Assembly (NCBI RefSeq): GCF_900101605.1
Contig: NZ_FMUR01000021.1
Span: 1 to 56,455 of the forward strand
DNA length: 56,455 nt
Direction: 5' to 3'
Source: Butyrivibrio hungatei
GTDB taxonomy: Bacteria > Bacillota > Clostridia > Lachnospirales > Lachnospiraceae
The first letter of the stretch is position 1; each line of letters opens with the position of its first letter. Shown here piece after piece: positions 26,812-34,703 of this stretch. The position numbers were made by a program, and so were the translations under genes. The notes beneath the pieces are model-generated. The model searched no databases. It was not told where the DNA came from and saw nothing but the letters and a program-made list of their open reading frames with translations.

Positions 26812-27543
26812 ATGCTTAATATAGTAATACCCATGGTTGGCGGAAGTAACAGATATGCGGAGTCTTATTATGAAACTCCAAAGCCGCTTACCGATATATT
26901 CGGTCATCCCGTGATCGAATATGTGACTCAGAATATCAGACCTAAGTGCGAGCATAGATTTATTTATGTTTGCAGGGAAGATCACATCGAACGATTCGAA
27001 CTTGACAGGATTCTCAGAGAGATAACGCCGGACTGTGAGATCATAGTTACCGACGCATCTACTGAGGGAGACGCATGTACGGTGCTTCTTGCTGAAGAAT
27101 TTATTGATAATGACGATGAACTTATGATTGCAGGCTGCGCGCAGGTAATCGATACAAATATAGATGCATATCTCGATGAAATGAGAGGCTATGACGGACT
27201 TATCATGACGACACCGGCCAATCAGCCCAAGTGGAGCTATGTCAAATATGATGAGAACGGAGAAGTTACGCTTGTCAGGGAAAAAGAGGATATGTCAAAC
27301 GAGGCAATCGTTGGAATATATAATTTCAAGAGGGGCTCAGACTTCGTTAAATATGCATACAGGATGATAGCCAATGATGTCAGGGAAAACAACGAGTTTG
27401 GCGTTGCTCCTGTTTATAACGAGATGATAAATGATGGAAAGAGGATCAGCTTCTGTAATGTCGGAGCTGATATGCACGGATTTGGGGGAGCTGAAGGTGC
27501 AAGTGCCTGCATGCAGCTTGATCTGTGTACAGATTTCTTTTGA
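26812..27543 (+). CDS. Sugar nucleotidyltransferase-like protein
   Basis: This 243-aa protein has the nucleotidyltransferase N-terminal pattern (MLNIVIPMVGGSNRYAESYY, TPKPLTDIFGHPVIEYV) in which the GGG..R loop is replaced by GGSNR. LMIAGCAQVIDTNIDAYL takes the place of the usual D-x-D-like metal loop. It ends GAEGASACMQLDLCTDFF. It probably makes or modifies an NDP-sugar, or handles a phosphosugar, for the glycan assembled by its neighbours. GGAAGGA precedes the ATG. The atypical metal loop makes activity less certain. Confidence 0.75.
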   Translation: MLNIVIPMVGGSNRYAESYYETPKPLTDIFGHPVIEYVTQNIRPKCEHRFIYVCREDHIERFELDRILREITPDCEIIVTDASTEGDACTVLLAEEFIDNDDELMIAGCAQVIDTNIDAYLDEMRGYDGLIMTTPANQPKWSYVKYDENGEVTLVREKEDMSNEAIVGIYNFKRGSDFVKYAYRMIANDVRENNEFGVAPVYNEMINDGKRISFCNVGADMHGFGGAEGASACMQLDLCTDFF

Positions 27544-27554
27544 GGAATCATTGA

Positions 27555-30500
27555 TTGGGAAGGGACATGGGATTAGTTGATAATAAAGATATTACAGTTG
27601 TAGTACAGGGAGCGGTTGACCGTGAAAAAACGCCGATATGCCTTCAAAGCATCAGGCGTATGCTCCCGGGAGCATTTATTATATTGTCTACATGGGAAGG
27701 AACCGATGTGGACGGACTTGAATATGATGATGTTGTCCTAAGCGAAGATCCGGGCGGATTTGATGAGTTCAACATACCTTTTTCGCCCAAGAACAACATT
27801 AACAGACAGATCGTGTCGACTTATCAAGGTCTTTTGAAGGTAAAGACTGTCTATGCGCTTAAACTGCGAACGGATTTCTATCTGTGTGATGACGGATTCA
27901 AAGATTTTTTTAATACATATAACAGAGAATGTACCGAATACAAGATTTTTGAGCACAAGGTGATATGCTGCGAGCTCTATTCGAGAAATCCGCGGTACAT
28001 TTTTTCCGATATGAAAAGAGCTTACCATCCTTCGGATATTTTCTTTTTTGGATATACCAAGGACCTGGTGAGACTTTTTGATGTTCCGCTTTTTTCCAGA
28101 GAAGATGAAGAATATATGATGTGGAAGTATTATCCCGATAATTCCGTGTCAACGTTCAGATATGATGCCGAGTCATATCTGTGGATGAAACTTGTGAAAA
28201 AAAGCATCAGCTTTAATGAACCGGACGATCTGGAAAAATATGGCAGGGAGGATATCGACAGAAGTGAAGCGACTTTCGCAGCCAATCTCATAATACTCGG
28301 AAATGAGGAAATTGGGCTTAAGACACTTGAAAACAGCATCTACAGGAAAGAGGCCGCACCGCAGAACTGCTATACACATGAGGACTGGGAGCGGCTTTAT
28401 GCTTTTTATTGCTGCAATGATGCCAAAGAATACATAAAGTATCTCTCACACGTCTTTGTAAAAAATCTTTTGGATATCCCGGGATATTTACTGAGAGCTC
28501 TTTTACGTAAGTGCCGCTTTGATAAGCAGGGGTTCCTTACGGGGATCGGGAAAAGAAAATTTGACAAGATGTATGCTGTTGATTATTACAGCGAGATCAT
28601 AGACAGCAGGGACATAAGTGTCGTTGTTCAGGGAATGGTGCGGGATACGACGGTTGAGACGGTAAGGAGTATAAGACAACACCTTCCGTATGCGCAGATC
28701 GTTCTGTCAATTTTTGAGGGCGAGAGCGCGGACGGGATTGACGCGGATATCGTTGTAAAGAGCGAAGATCCGGGTTCATGCGGCTATATCAGAAAATATC
28801 CGCATGAGCAGAGAAACAACGTAAACAGGGAAATTGTCTCAAGCCGCGCCGGAATCGAAGCGTGCACCGGAAAATATTGCATAAAGATGCGTAGCGATAT
28901 GATCCTTACAGGCTCTGATTTCCTTGATATCTATAACAGAGTTTCAAAGTATGTCACCACGGAGTCGGTTGTTTCAAGAAGGATAATGGTCGAGGCACTT
29001 TCAACTTCAAAGAGCGGAGTGCTTAATTTTGGCGTGTCCGACTGGTGGTATATGGGACTTAGGAGCGATTTGTTAAAGCTCTTTTCGGCAGACCTTTATA
29101 AAGACGTGGGAAAAAGAGATTATAAGAGCGAATACAGATGCAACCTGACGCCGGAGCAGTATATCGCATATAACTTTTATGTGAACAGCTTTATTCCGAT
29201 ATTTTCAGGCTTTGTCGGACTTATGAATGTGACGGATGATTCTTCGTCTCTTCGAAAGGAATATGAGAAGTTTCTTGCAAACAATTTTGTGTGCGTTGAA
29301 TTTCCGATAAGTAAGGTTGTGCTTCCCAAAGCCTTATATATCAACAATTCGGCGGCTTACAAGTATAACTTAAGTTACGGCGACTGGCTTAAACTTTGCA
29401 GGAAATACGGTACTCTTGACAATGTTGTTGTAAAAAGAGAACTTGCATCTCTTGGAATGAATTACAAGCTGAAGTACAAAGTAAATCCCGACTATTTCAA
29501 CATCCTTAAATGGAGCAGTGTTGTAAGAAATTATAAGAATACGGTTACGGAAGAGTATGAGGGTGCTTCGACTAAGGTTTCGCCTGATGAGATCACATTT
29601 CTTGTTACGGGCGGAATCGACGTTACTTCTGATCTTAACACGGTTGCGAGCCTGTATTCCATAAAGAGATTTTTCCCAGGGGCATCCGTTATTCTCGGAA
29701 CCTGGGACGATGAAACCGTCCCTTCGTACATCAAGAAATTGTGCGACAGGATCTGTTTTGTTGAAAAGAAAAAGATGCCAAAAGTTAATCTTCATCTTGA
29801 TGATTCCAAGAATGAAGATATCAACGACATAAACATGATGCAGACACTTACCGCTACGGCGATAAAGATGGTTCAGACAAAATACTGCGTAAAGATGGAA
29901 ACCGGCCATGTTTTTAAGAATTCGACGCTTCTTGATTTCTATAATTACTGGAAGAAGATAATGAATTCGTACAATGCGGAGTATCGTATCTTTGATGAGA
30001 GAGTTCTTTTTATAAACGAGCGTATGTATGATGGAAGAAACACTGGCGGAAAGCGCTCCTGTGCGATACCCGGTACGTTTCAGATGGGGAGGACTTCGGA
30101 TCTTGCAAAGATCTGGGACGGTCATATTGAGCCCGACAGCGTGCTCAGATATTACACCACGTTTCCGAATACCCGCTATACCAATTCGGAGAAGTACAAC
30201 AGCCTTTATACTGCGGAACAGTGCCATTATATAAATCTCATAAAGAATTTAAAAAAGAAGATCCCTGTTCCGAGGTGGTATGAAGATGAGGGCTCTTTTG
30301 AGAATATTCTTGCATACGAGGCTGTTCTTAGTTCCAACGTCATGGTCGGAAGCAGCGACGATCTTGGAATTATGAAAAAGGGAGGCTTTGCGGAGGATAA
30401 GCGCTTCATGGGCTTTGAAACGCTACTTGGCTTGTATATTGTAAACGTTGACCGTGACAACAAGGAGATTCACGAGTATCTGAAGAATTATTACAGTGCT

Positions 30501-30623
30501 TCCGCGGTCTGCAAAAAAGATAAGGAGGCGCATTCGACTCTTATGAAGGCGCTGCTTTACGGCGACAGGTACGGATATGATAAGAAGTACTGTGCGCTGA
30601 TGAAGAAGATTGGGCAGGTGTGA
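27555..30623 (+). CDS. Triple WavE-domain glycan biosynthesis protein
   Basis: This 1022-aa protein has three related domains starting DITVVVQGAV (residue 12), DISVVVQGMV (353) and EITFLVTGGI (679). Each has a strand-loop GT-A-like core (SIRRMLPGAFIILSTWEG and equivalents). WavE proteins (PF07507) are implicated in LPS/surface-glycan synthesis. In domains 1 and 2 the strand after the ERN/NNINRQIVS block ends LRTDFYL or MRSDMIL; in domain 3 it reads METGHVF, so the RxD acid is lost and that domain may be non-catalytic. A TTG at 27555 has a GAGGA 8 bases upstream and is preferred; the ATG at 27567 is the alternative. The three copies have diverged to low identity. Confidence 0.85.
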   Translation: MGRDMGLVDNKDITVVVQGAVDREKTPICLQSIRRMLPGAFIILSTWEGTDVDGLEYDDVVLSEDPGGFDEFNIPFSPKNNINRQIVSTYQGLLKVKTVYALKLRTDFYLCDDGFKDFFNTYNRECTEYKIFEHKVICCELYSRNPRYIFSDMKRAYHPSDIFFFGYTKDLVRLFDVPLFSREDEEYMMWKYYPDNSVSTFRYDAESYLWMKLVKKSISFNEPDDLEKYGREDIDRSEATFAANLIILGNEEIGLKTLENSIYRKEAAPQNCYTHEDWERLYAFYCCNDAKEYIKYLSHVFVKNLLDIPGYLLRALLRKCRFDKQGFLTGIGKRKFDKMYAVDYYSEIIDSRDISVVVQGMVRDTTVETVRSIRQHLPYAQIVLSIFEGESADGIDADIVVKSEDPGSCGYIRKYPHEQRNNVNREIVSSRAGIEACTGKYCIKMRSDMILTGSDFLDIYNRVSKYVTTESVVSRRIMVEALSTSKSGVLNFGVSDWWYMGLRSDLLKLFSADLYKDVGKRDYKSEYRCNLTPEQYIAYNFYVNSFIPIFSGFVGLMNVTDDSSSLRKEYEKFLANNFVCVEFPISKVVLPKALYINNSAAYKYNLSYGDWLKLCRKYGTLDNVVVKRELASLGMNYKLKYKVNPDYFNILKWSSVVRNYKNTVTEEYEGASTKVSPDEITFLVTGGIDVTSDLNTVASLYSIKRFFPGASVILGTWDDETVPSYIKKLCDRICFVEKKKMPKVNLHLDDSKNEDINDINMMQTLTATAIKMVQTKYCVKMETGHVFKNSTLLDFYNYWKKIMNSYNAEYRIFDERVLFINERMYDGRNTGGKRSCAIPGTFQMGRTSDLAKIWDGHIEPDSVLRYYTTFPNTRYTNSEKYNSLYTAEQCHYINLIKNLKKKIPVPRWYEDEGSFENILAYEAVLSSNVMVGSSDDLGIMKKGGFAEDKRFMGFETLLGLYIVNVDRDNKEIHEYLKNYYSASAVCKKDKEAHSTLMKALLYGDRYGYDKKYCALMKKIGQV

Positions 30624-30756
30624 GTGGCAAGGCTTGTCTCGGAATGAGTGCGCCTTGTAAAAATTGATCAAATTAAGGCTACGTTAAGATTCACTTCAAT
30701 CTACGGAAATGTATTTTATTTATCATGGTTTTATCAAAACAAAGGAGATGAAACTA

Positions 30757-31551
30757 ATGGTGAAAAGAGTGCTTTCGGTAGTTGGAGTGATTTTTTTGTA
30801 TTTTTTGGTGTTTTTTATTGGAATACTGGGATTTCAGGTTTTTGCGGAAGGGAGGCTCCTGCTGACTGAGGAACAGCTTGATCACTACAGCGGCTCTTTT
30901 GGGACAGTTGTAACAGTTTTGTTTGTTGTTTGGTTTTCGCATGTAAAGGGAATATCCAAGGATTTGGAGTTAAGGAAAGACAGAAGCTTTATCAAGATGA
31001 TCGTGGTAGCAGTTTTTTCTGTTTGTATTGGTATGATACTTTTTAACTCTTTTGTCGGTTTTTTACTTAACGGGATTTTTCCTGTAACAGAAGATGTAGT
31101 ACTTGATGAAACAGCATTTGATCATATAGTTACAATCCTGATAGCACCGGTGGCGGAGGAATATTTTTTTAGGAAGGGCTTATACGGTTATGTCAGAGAA
31201 AAAATAAATATCCCTATTGCAGTAATCTTAACGTCGTTGATATTTGCCGAACTTCATGGTTACCACCTTCAGGGATTTCTTTCAGTCTTTTTCAGCGGAA
31301 TATTATATGCACTGATCTATGAGCATAGTGGTAATATTATGTATAGTATATGTGCGCATATGATGCATAACGCATCTGCGAGTATCATGAATGCTTTTGA
31401 AAGGCATGGCGTGCAGCTAAGCTATAATCTGAACGGATATATTATATATACGTTGCCTGTGCTTCTTACGGCAGTTCTGCTGGTTACGATAATACTGATA
31501 AAAGGAAGAATGAAAATTGGAAAAAGAAAAATACAAAGTACTTGTAGTTGA
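30757..31551 (+). CDS. CPBP-family intramembrane metalloprotease
   Basis: This 264-aa polytopic protein has the CAAX-protease/bacteriocin-processing signature: EEYFFRKGLYGY (EExxxR), FAELHGY, and CAHMMHNASAS, in which the His residues line up to bind metal. The frame begins at 30709, but AAGGAG 9 bases before the ATG at 30757 gives a start followed directly by the first helix. Its 3' end overlaps the next gene by 35 bases. In this context it may process a signal for the two-component pair or act in bacteriocin self-immunity. Confidence 0.88.
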   Translation: MVKRVLSVVGVIFLYFLVFFIGILGFQVFAEGRLLLTEEQLDHYSGSFGTVVTVLFVVWFSHVKGISKDLELRKDRSFIKMIVVAVFSVCIGMILFNSFVGFLLNGIFPVTEDVVLDETAFDHIVTILIAPVAEEYFFRKGLYGYVREKINIPIAVILTSLIFAELHGYHLQGFLSVFFSGILYALIYEHSGNIMYSICAHMMHNASASIMNAFERHGVQLSYNLNGYIIYTLPVLLTAVLLVTIILIKGRMKIGKRKIQSTCS

Positions 31552-32209
31552 CGATGAGCCTCAGATAGCGGGACTTCTCAAGGTGTGTCTTGAGATGCAT
31601 GGCATGGAAGTGAGCGAAGCATATGACGGAAACAGCGCCTATGAGATGTTTGACAGAAGGAGCTTTGATCTGATAATAACCGATGTGATGATGCCTGTTA
31701 TGGATGGTTATGAGCTTGTTGAAAAGATAAGACTAAAGAGCCATGTACCTGTTCTTTTCCTTACTGCCAAGGGCGATGTTCTTGACAGGATAAAGGGGCT
31801 TAATATCGGAGCGGATGATTATATAGTTAAACCTTTTGACCCGATGGAAGTTGCGGCAAGAGTATTGTCCACACTTCGAAGATGCTACGGATATGATGGG
31901 CAGGGCAAGACTGTGGAACTTGTATGTGGGAGCCTTAGATTGGATGTTGATCTTAAGAGGCTTTATAAAAATGGTGAAGCTATAGAACTGACAGCGCTGG
32001 AATACCGCATGGTTGAGTGCTTCATGAGCAATATCGGACATGTGCTTACCAAAGACCGAATATACGAGGCAGCCTGGGAAAGCGATAAATTCCCCGATGA
32101 CAACAGCATCATGGTCGCGATAAGTAAGCTTAGAAGCAAGATATCGGATGACGGCGCGGAGTATATCCACACTATCAGAGGGCTGGGATATAGGATGGAA
32201 GAAAAATGA
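31517..32209 (+). CDS. OmpR-family response regulator
   Basis: This 230-aa regulator has receiver Asp56 in LIITDVMMPVMDG, Lys in YIVKPFDP, and a C-terminal winged helix (AISKLRSKISDDGAEYIHTI). The start is a TTG preceded by AAAGGAAG. The frame overlaps the protease gene by 35 bases, and its stop overlaps the kinase ATG (ATGA), so the three genes are co-translated. Confidence 0.92.
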   Translation: MEKEKYKVLVVDDEPQIAGLLKVCLEMHGMEVSEAYDGNSAYEMFDRRSFDLIITDVMMPVMDGYELVEKIRLKSHVPVLFLTAKGDVLDRIKGLNIGADDYIVKPFDPMEVAARVLSTLRRCYGYDGQGKTVELVCGSLRLDVDLKRLYKNGEAIELTALEYRMVECFMSNIGHVLTKDRIYEAAWESDKFPDDNSIMVAISKLRSKISDDGAEYIHTIRGLGYRMEEK

Positions 32210-33258
32210 AAAAGGAATATAGCAGGAAACTTCAGGCATTTCTTAGATTTTTGATCGCGATTGTTATTCTGTTGATGCTTCTTTTCGACGGAATAAGTGA
32301 TTTTATAAAGGGATTTATTGAAGGATGGTCCGGTAAAGAAGGACTTGGAGATGGGGGTAATATACAGATTACTGTTGTAAGTGTGGTTTTCATCCTGATT
32401 ATATTCGGCGTGATTTCTCATATCGCAAAGAAATATATTTCAGAACCTGCACGAAGAATCGCAGACAGCATGAATAAGGTAAGTGGCGGCAATCTTGATG
32501 TCAGACTGGAAACAAAGGATAGTTTTGAGTTCGGCGAGATGGAAGAAGCTTTCAACAACATGGTAGCGGGCTTAAAAGAAGCTCAGACGCTCAGGGAAAA
32601 AAATGATGAGCATAACAGACAGCTCTACGCAGGAATAGCTCATGATCTCAAGACTCCAATGACGATGGTAATGGGATATGCCAAATTACTTAAGAAAGAA
32701 GATATATCTGACGAGGAGCTAAAACGCTGCCTGACTGTAATAGAACAGCAGATAGAAGCTGCGAATGTGCAGCTTGAGGATATGCTGGAGTACTCCAAAT
32801 TTGGAAGTGCAAGTTATAAGATCATTCCCGAAGAGGGCAATATTGCGGCACTTCTTAGAGGAATTCTTGCGGATATGTTTTATAAATTCGAAGAGAAAAA
32901 ACTTGTCCTTAATTTGGAGATACCTGACACCGTGATCTGTAAATATGATCACTCGCAGATGCGCAGAGTTTTTTCCAACCTTATAAACAATGCTGTCAGA
33001 CATAATCCTGAGAATACAACCATAAAGGTCACTATGACCGAAAAGCGCAGTGGAGTTGAGGTTGTTGTTGCCGATAACGGCCCGTTTTTGGATGAAGAAT
33101 TGAAGGCGCATATTTTTGAACCATATATGAAAGGAAAGAACGGAGGAAGCGGATTGGGACTCTCTGTGGCTAAAAAAATCATGGAGCTTCATGGCGGAAT
33201 GCTGGAATATATGGAAGATGCGGAGAGTGAATTTAAGAGGTTTGTTGTAAGCGTGTGA
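32206..33258 (+). CDS. HAMP-containing sensor histidine kinase
   Basis: This 350-aa kinase has two helices (~12-30 and ~50-68) around a short outside loop, then a HAMP linker (~70-125) and the H-box GIAHDLKTPMTMVMGY (His146). The N-box is NLINNAVRHNPENT and the ATP-lid is GSGLGLSVAKKI. The short periplasmic-side loop suggests membrane or partner sensing, and the CPBP protease encoded first in the operon is a candidate partner. Confidence 0.92.
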   Translation: MKKEYSRKLQAFLRFLIAIVILLMLLFDGISDFIKGFIEGWSGKEGLGDGGNIQITVVSVVFILIIFGVISHIAKKYISEPARRIADSMNKVSGGNLDVRLETKDSFEFGEMEEAFNNMVAGLKEAQTLREKNDEHNRQLYAGIAHDLKTPMTMVMGYAKLLKKEDISDEELKRCLTVIEQQIEAANVQLEDMLEYSKFGSASYKIIPEEGNIAALLRGILADMFYKFEEKKLVLNLEIPDTVICKYDHSQMRRVFSNLINNAVRHNPENTTIKVTMTEKRSGVEVVVADNGPFLDEELKAHIFEPYMKGKNGGSGLGLSVAKKIMELHGGMLEYMEDAESEFKRFVVSV

Positions 33259-33380
33259 AGGGATTTGCTGAGGATATGTGGGCGTGAGCCTTAGGAAGAT
33301 GAAAAACAGATATGACAGATTTTTTATATTAGCGGATACTTTGTTGTACAAGGTGCGCTTTATGATTGAATTTGGGGGCG

Positions 33381-33409
33381 TTGACGTTCGAATGTTTGTT
33401 CTGTATAAT
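33381..33409 (+). promoter_or_regulatory. Near-consensus promoter of the type I toxin
   Basis: TTGACG (33381-33386), 17 bases, TATAAT (33404-33409). The transcript should start near 33416, just at GGTGCTACC (33418-33426), which also begins the antisense RNA. Confidence 0.85.
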
Positions 33410-33525
33410 GAGGTCTTGGTGCTACCAGTTATTACGGTAGGCGGTTAGTCCTTCAATCGGATGACTGTGACCTCCGTTAATCATAGAAATCTCATATGAG
33501 AAATCTTTGTTGGAGGAACTTGCGT

Positions 33526-33627
33526 ATGCTCACCATCACTGACCTTATCGCAGTGCTTGCACTGTGTGCGACTTTCTATAGTCTTGGTTATATGCATGGA
33601 AAGCATGATTCCAAGACACAAAAATAA
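33526..33627 (+). CDS. Holin-like type I toxin, 33 aa
   Basis: The frame reads MLTITDLIAVLALCATFYSL then GYMHGKHDSKTQK: one hydrophobic helix with a polar basic tail, as in the Firmicutes holin-like toxins (PF16935, BsrG/TxpA-like). GGAGG sits 9 bases before the ATG. CCTCC at 33471-33475 can pair with GGAGG at 33512-33516, which could hide the ribosome site in the primary mRNA. A strong promoter and a shared terminator flank it. When unchecked, such toxins act at the membrane. Confidence 0.85.
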   Translation: MLTITDLIAVLALCATFYSLGYMHGKHDSKTQK

Positions 33628-33714
33628 CCGCCCTCTGCCTCGCAAACATAGAGCGGTTATTTCTTAACCATTTTATATTTCAGGGCTAACCGTCTATCGG
33701 TAGCACCTTTTTCA
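33618..33714 (-). ncRNA. Antisense antitoxin RNA of the type I system
   Basis: The minus-strand promoter at 33721-33749 predicts a start near 33714. The RNA begins soon after with GGTGCTACCGATAGACGGTTAG and would stop at the shared terminator, giving about 95 bases. Its first 9 bases equal the 5' end of the toxin mRNA, and the shared segment lies inverted at 33687-33707 relative to 33418. The size and exact pairing are inferred; the promoter and terminator are seen directly. Confidence 0.7.
33626..33660. terminator. Bidirectional terminator shared by toxin and antitoxin RNAs
   Basis: AACCGC...TCT pairs with AGAGCGGTT (33650-33658) with a two-base bulge. The plus strand continues ATTTCTT; the minus strand continues ATTTTTGTG. 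The toxin stop codon is at the stem base. Confidence 0.8.
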
Positions 33715-33720
33715 ATTCAT

Positions 33721-33749
33721 ATATTACCATCACGGTTCATTATCGTCAA
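33721..33749 (-). promoter_or_regulatory. Antitoxin RNA promoter
   Basis: Minus-strand TTGACG (33749-33744), 17 bases, TAATAT (33726-33721). It faces the toxin gene and is almost as close to consensus as the toxin promoter. Confidence 0.8.
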
Positions 33750-33763
33750 ATAATCATTTCCTT

Positions 33764-34366
33764 TTATTCCACAATATAATTCCGTATTATCCCTCTTACA
33801 GTCTGCTCAAGGTGCGGCTTAAGTTCTTCCAGAGAAACGGGATCGTTGTACATGATGGCGCTGTAGCCTGTTGAACCGACAAGTTCTATGATTAAAAAAA
33901 GCATAACTTCAGGATCTTTGAACTTGTGACCCGATTCTTCAAGCATCTTGTTGTAGATGGTGCCAAATTCATCGTCTGAATTGCTTACATTTGTATTGAG
34001 TGCTTTTTTGAATACTGCCCAGCTAAGATCTTTGTAGATGAAGGAAAGAAGTCCCTTATTTGTCGCAAGTGAATCTAATGCATAATTCATTATAAATATT
34101 AACCTGTCATCAAATTCTGTCAGGTTTTCATGGCTGAGCGCTTCGTGAGCCTGTATGAAAAGCTGGCTTGACTTGTGTGCGATGAGCCTGTTTCGGATGT
34201 CATACTTATCCTTGAAGTACAGATAGAAAGTTCCTTTTGCAACCCCTGCTCTTTCTACAATGTCCGATATGGAAGTCTTGTTAAGTCCCTTTGAAGTAAA
34301 AAGCTCAAAGGAAGTGTTCAGTAGTCTTTCCAGTTTTGCTTTTTTGTTTTGGTCTGCTTTTCCCAT
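33764..34366 (-). CDS. TetR-family repressor
   Basis: This 200-aa protein has an N-terminal HTH (TSISDIVERAGVAKGTFYLYF) and a C-terminal ligand domain. It is divergent from the MMPL transporter operon, where two TGAC-N5-GTCA sites cover the promoter. The arrangement suggests it represses the transporter and possibly itself, and is released by an exported compound. Confidence 0.92.
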   Translation of the reverse strand: MGKADQNKKAKLERLLNTSFELFTSKGLNKTSISDIVERAGVAKGTFYLYFKDKYDIRNRLIAHKSSQLFIQAHEALSHENLTEFDDRLIFIMNYALDSLATNKGLLSFIYKDLSWAVFKKALNTNVSNSDDEFGTIYNKMLEESGHKFKDPEVMLFLIIELVGSTGYSAIMYNDPVSLEELKPHLEQTVRGIIRNYIVE

Positions 34367-34441
34367 TTTTTCACCTTTCTCTTTTCAAATTAAATATAAC
34401 ATAAATTTAGGAAAGTTATTAAGACAAAAATAGTGGATTCA

Positions 34442-34496
34442 TTGACATGGAAAAATGAATGTACTAGAATAGCTTTGTTAGCAATAACTAACAAAG
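34442..34496 (+). promoter_or_regulatory. Strong promoter overlapping a 24-bp palindrome
   Basis: TTGACA (34442-34447), 17 bases, TAGAAT (34465-34470), then the perfect inverted repeat CTTTGTTAG-N6-CTAACAAAG (34473-34496) at the start site. A weaker minus-strand promoter (TTGTTA-N17-TATTCT) overlaps the same palindrome and would drive the TetR gene, so one operator could control both directions. Confidence 0.65.
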
Positions 34497-34563
34497 TGTA
34501 AAATCAGATAATCCCTCTTTTGATAATCAGGCATTTTAATCGGTTATTGAAAGGGGATTTTTG
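34477..34563 (+). ncRNA. Candidate small RNA between tetR and the MMPL gene
   Basis: A transcript starting at about 34477 would meet an intrinsic terminator about 85 bases on: AATCCC...TTTTGATAA (34510-34526) pairs with TTATTGAAAGGGGATT (34544-34559), then TTTTT. No frame of useful length is inside. It may be an attenuated leader of the transporter operon or an independent regulatory RNA. Confidence 0.5.
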
Positions 34564-34634
34564 CGTTGAATGGGGGAAGACGAGAGGAGTAAGCAAAAGA
34601 TAATAAAGTTTGGGAAATCTTCTCTTTTAAAATG

Positions 34635-34681
34635 TTGACTAATGGTCATAAAAGTGTTATACCATAAATGACCGATAGTCA
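34635..34681 (+). promoter_or_regulatory. MMPL operon promoter with two TetR-type operators
   Basis: TTGACT (34635-34640), 17 bases, TATACC (34658-34663). Operator TGACTAATGGTCA (34636-34648) covers the -35 and TGACCGATAGTCA (34669-34681) covers the start site. Both are TGAC-N5-GTCA and their centres are 33 bases apart, three helical turns. Factor identity is inferred from the adjacent TetR gene. Confidence 0.75.
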
Positions 34682-34703
34682 ATAATTTCAATGGAGTAAT
34701 AGT

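Noticed and set aside
30648..30869. 73-aa frame before the CPBP protease
   Set aside because: It overlaps the protease start in another frame; the ribosome site fits the protease only.
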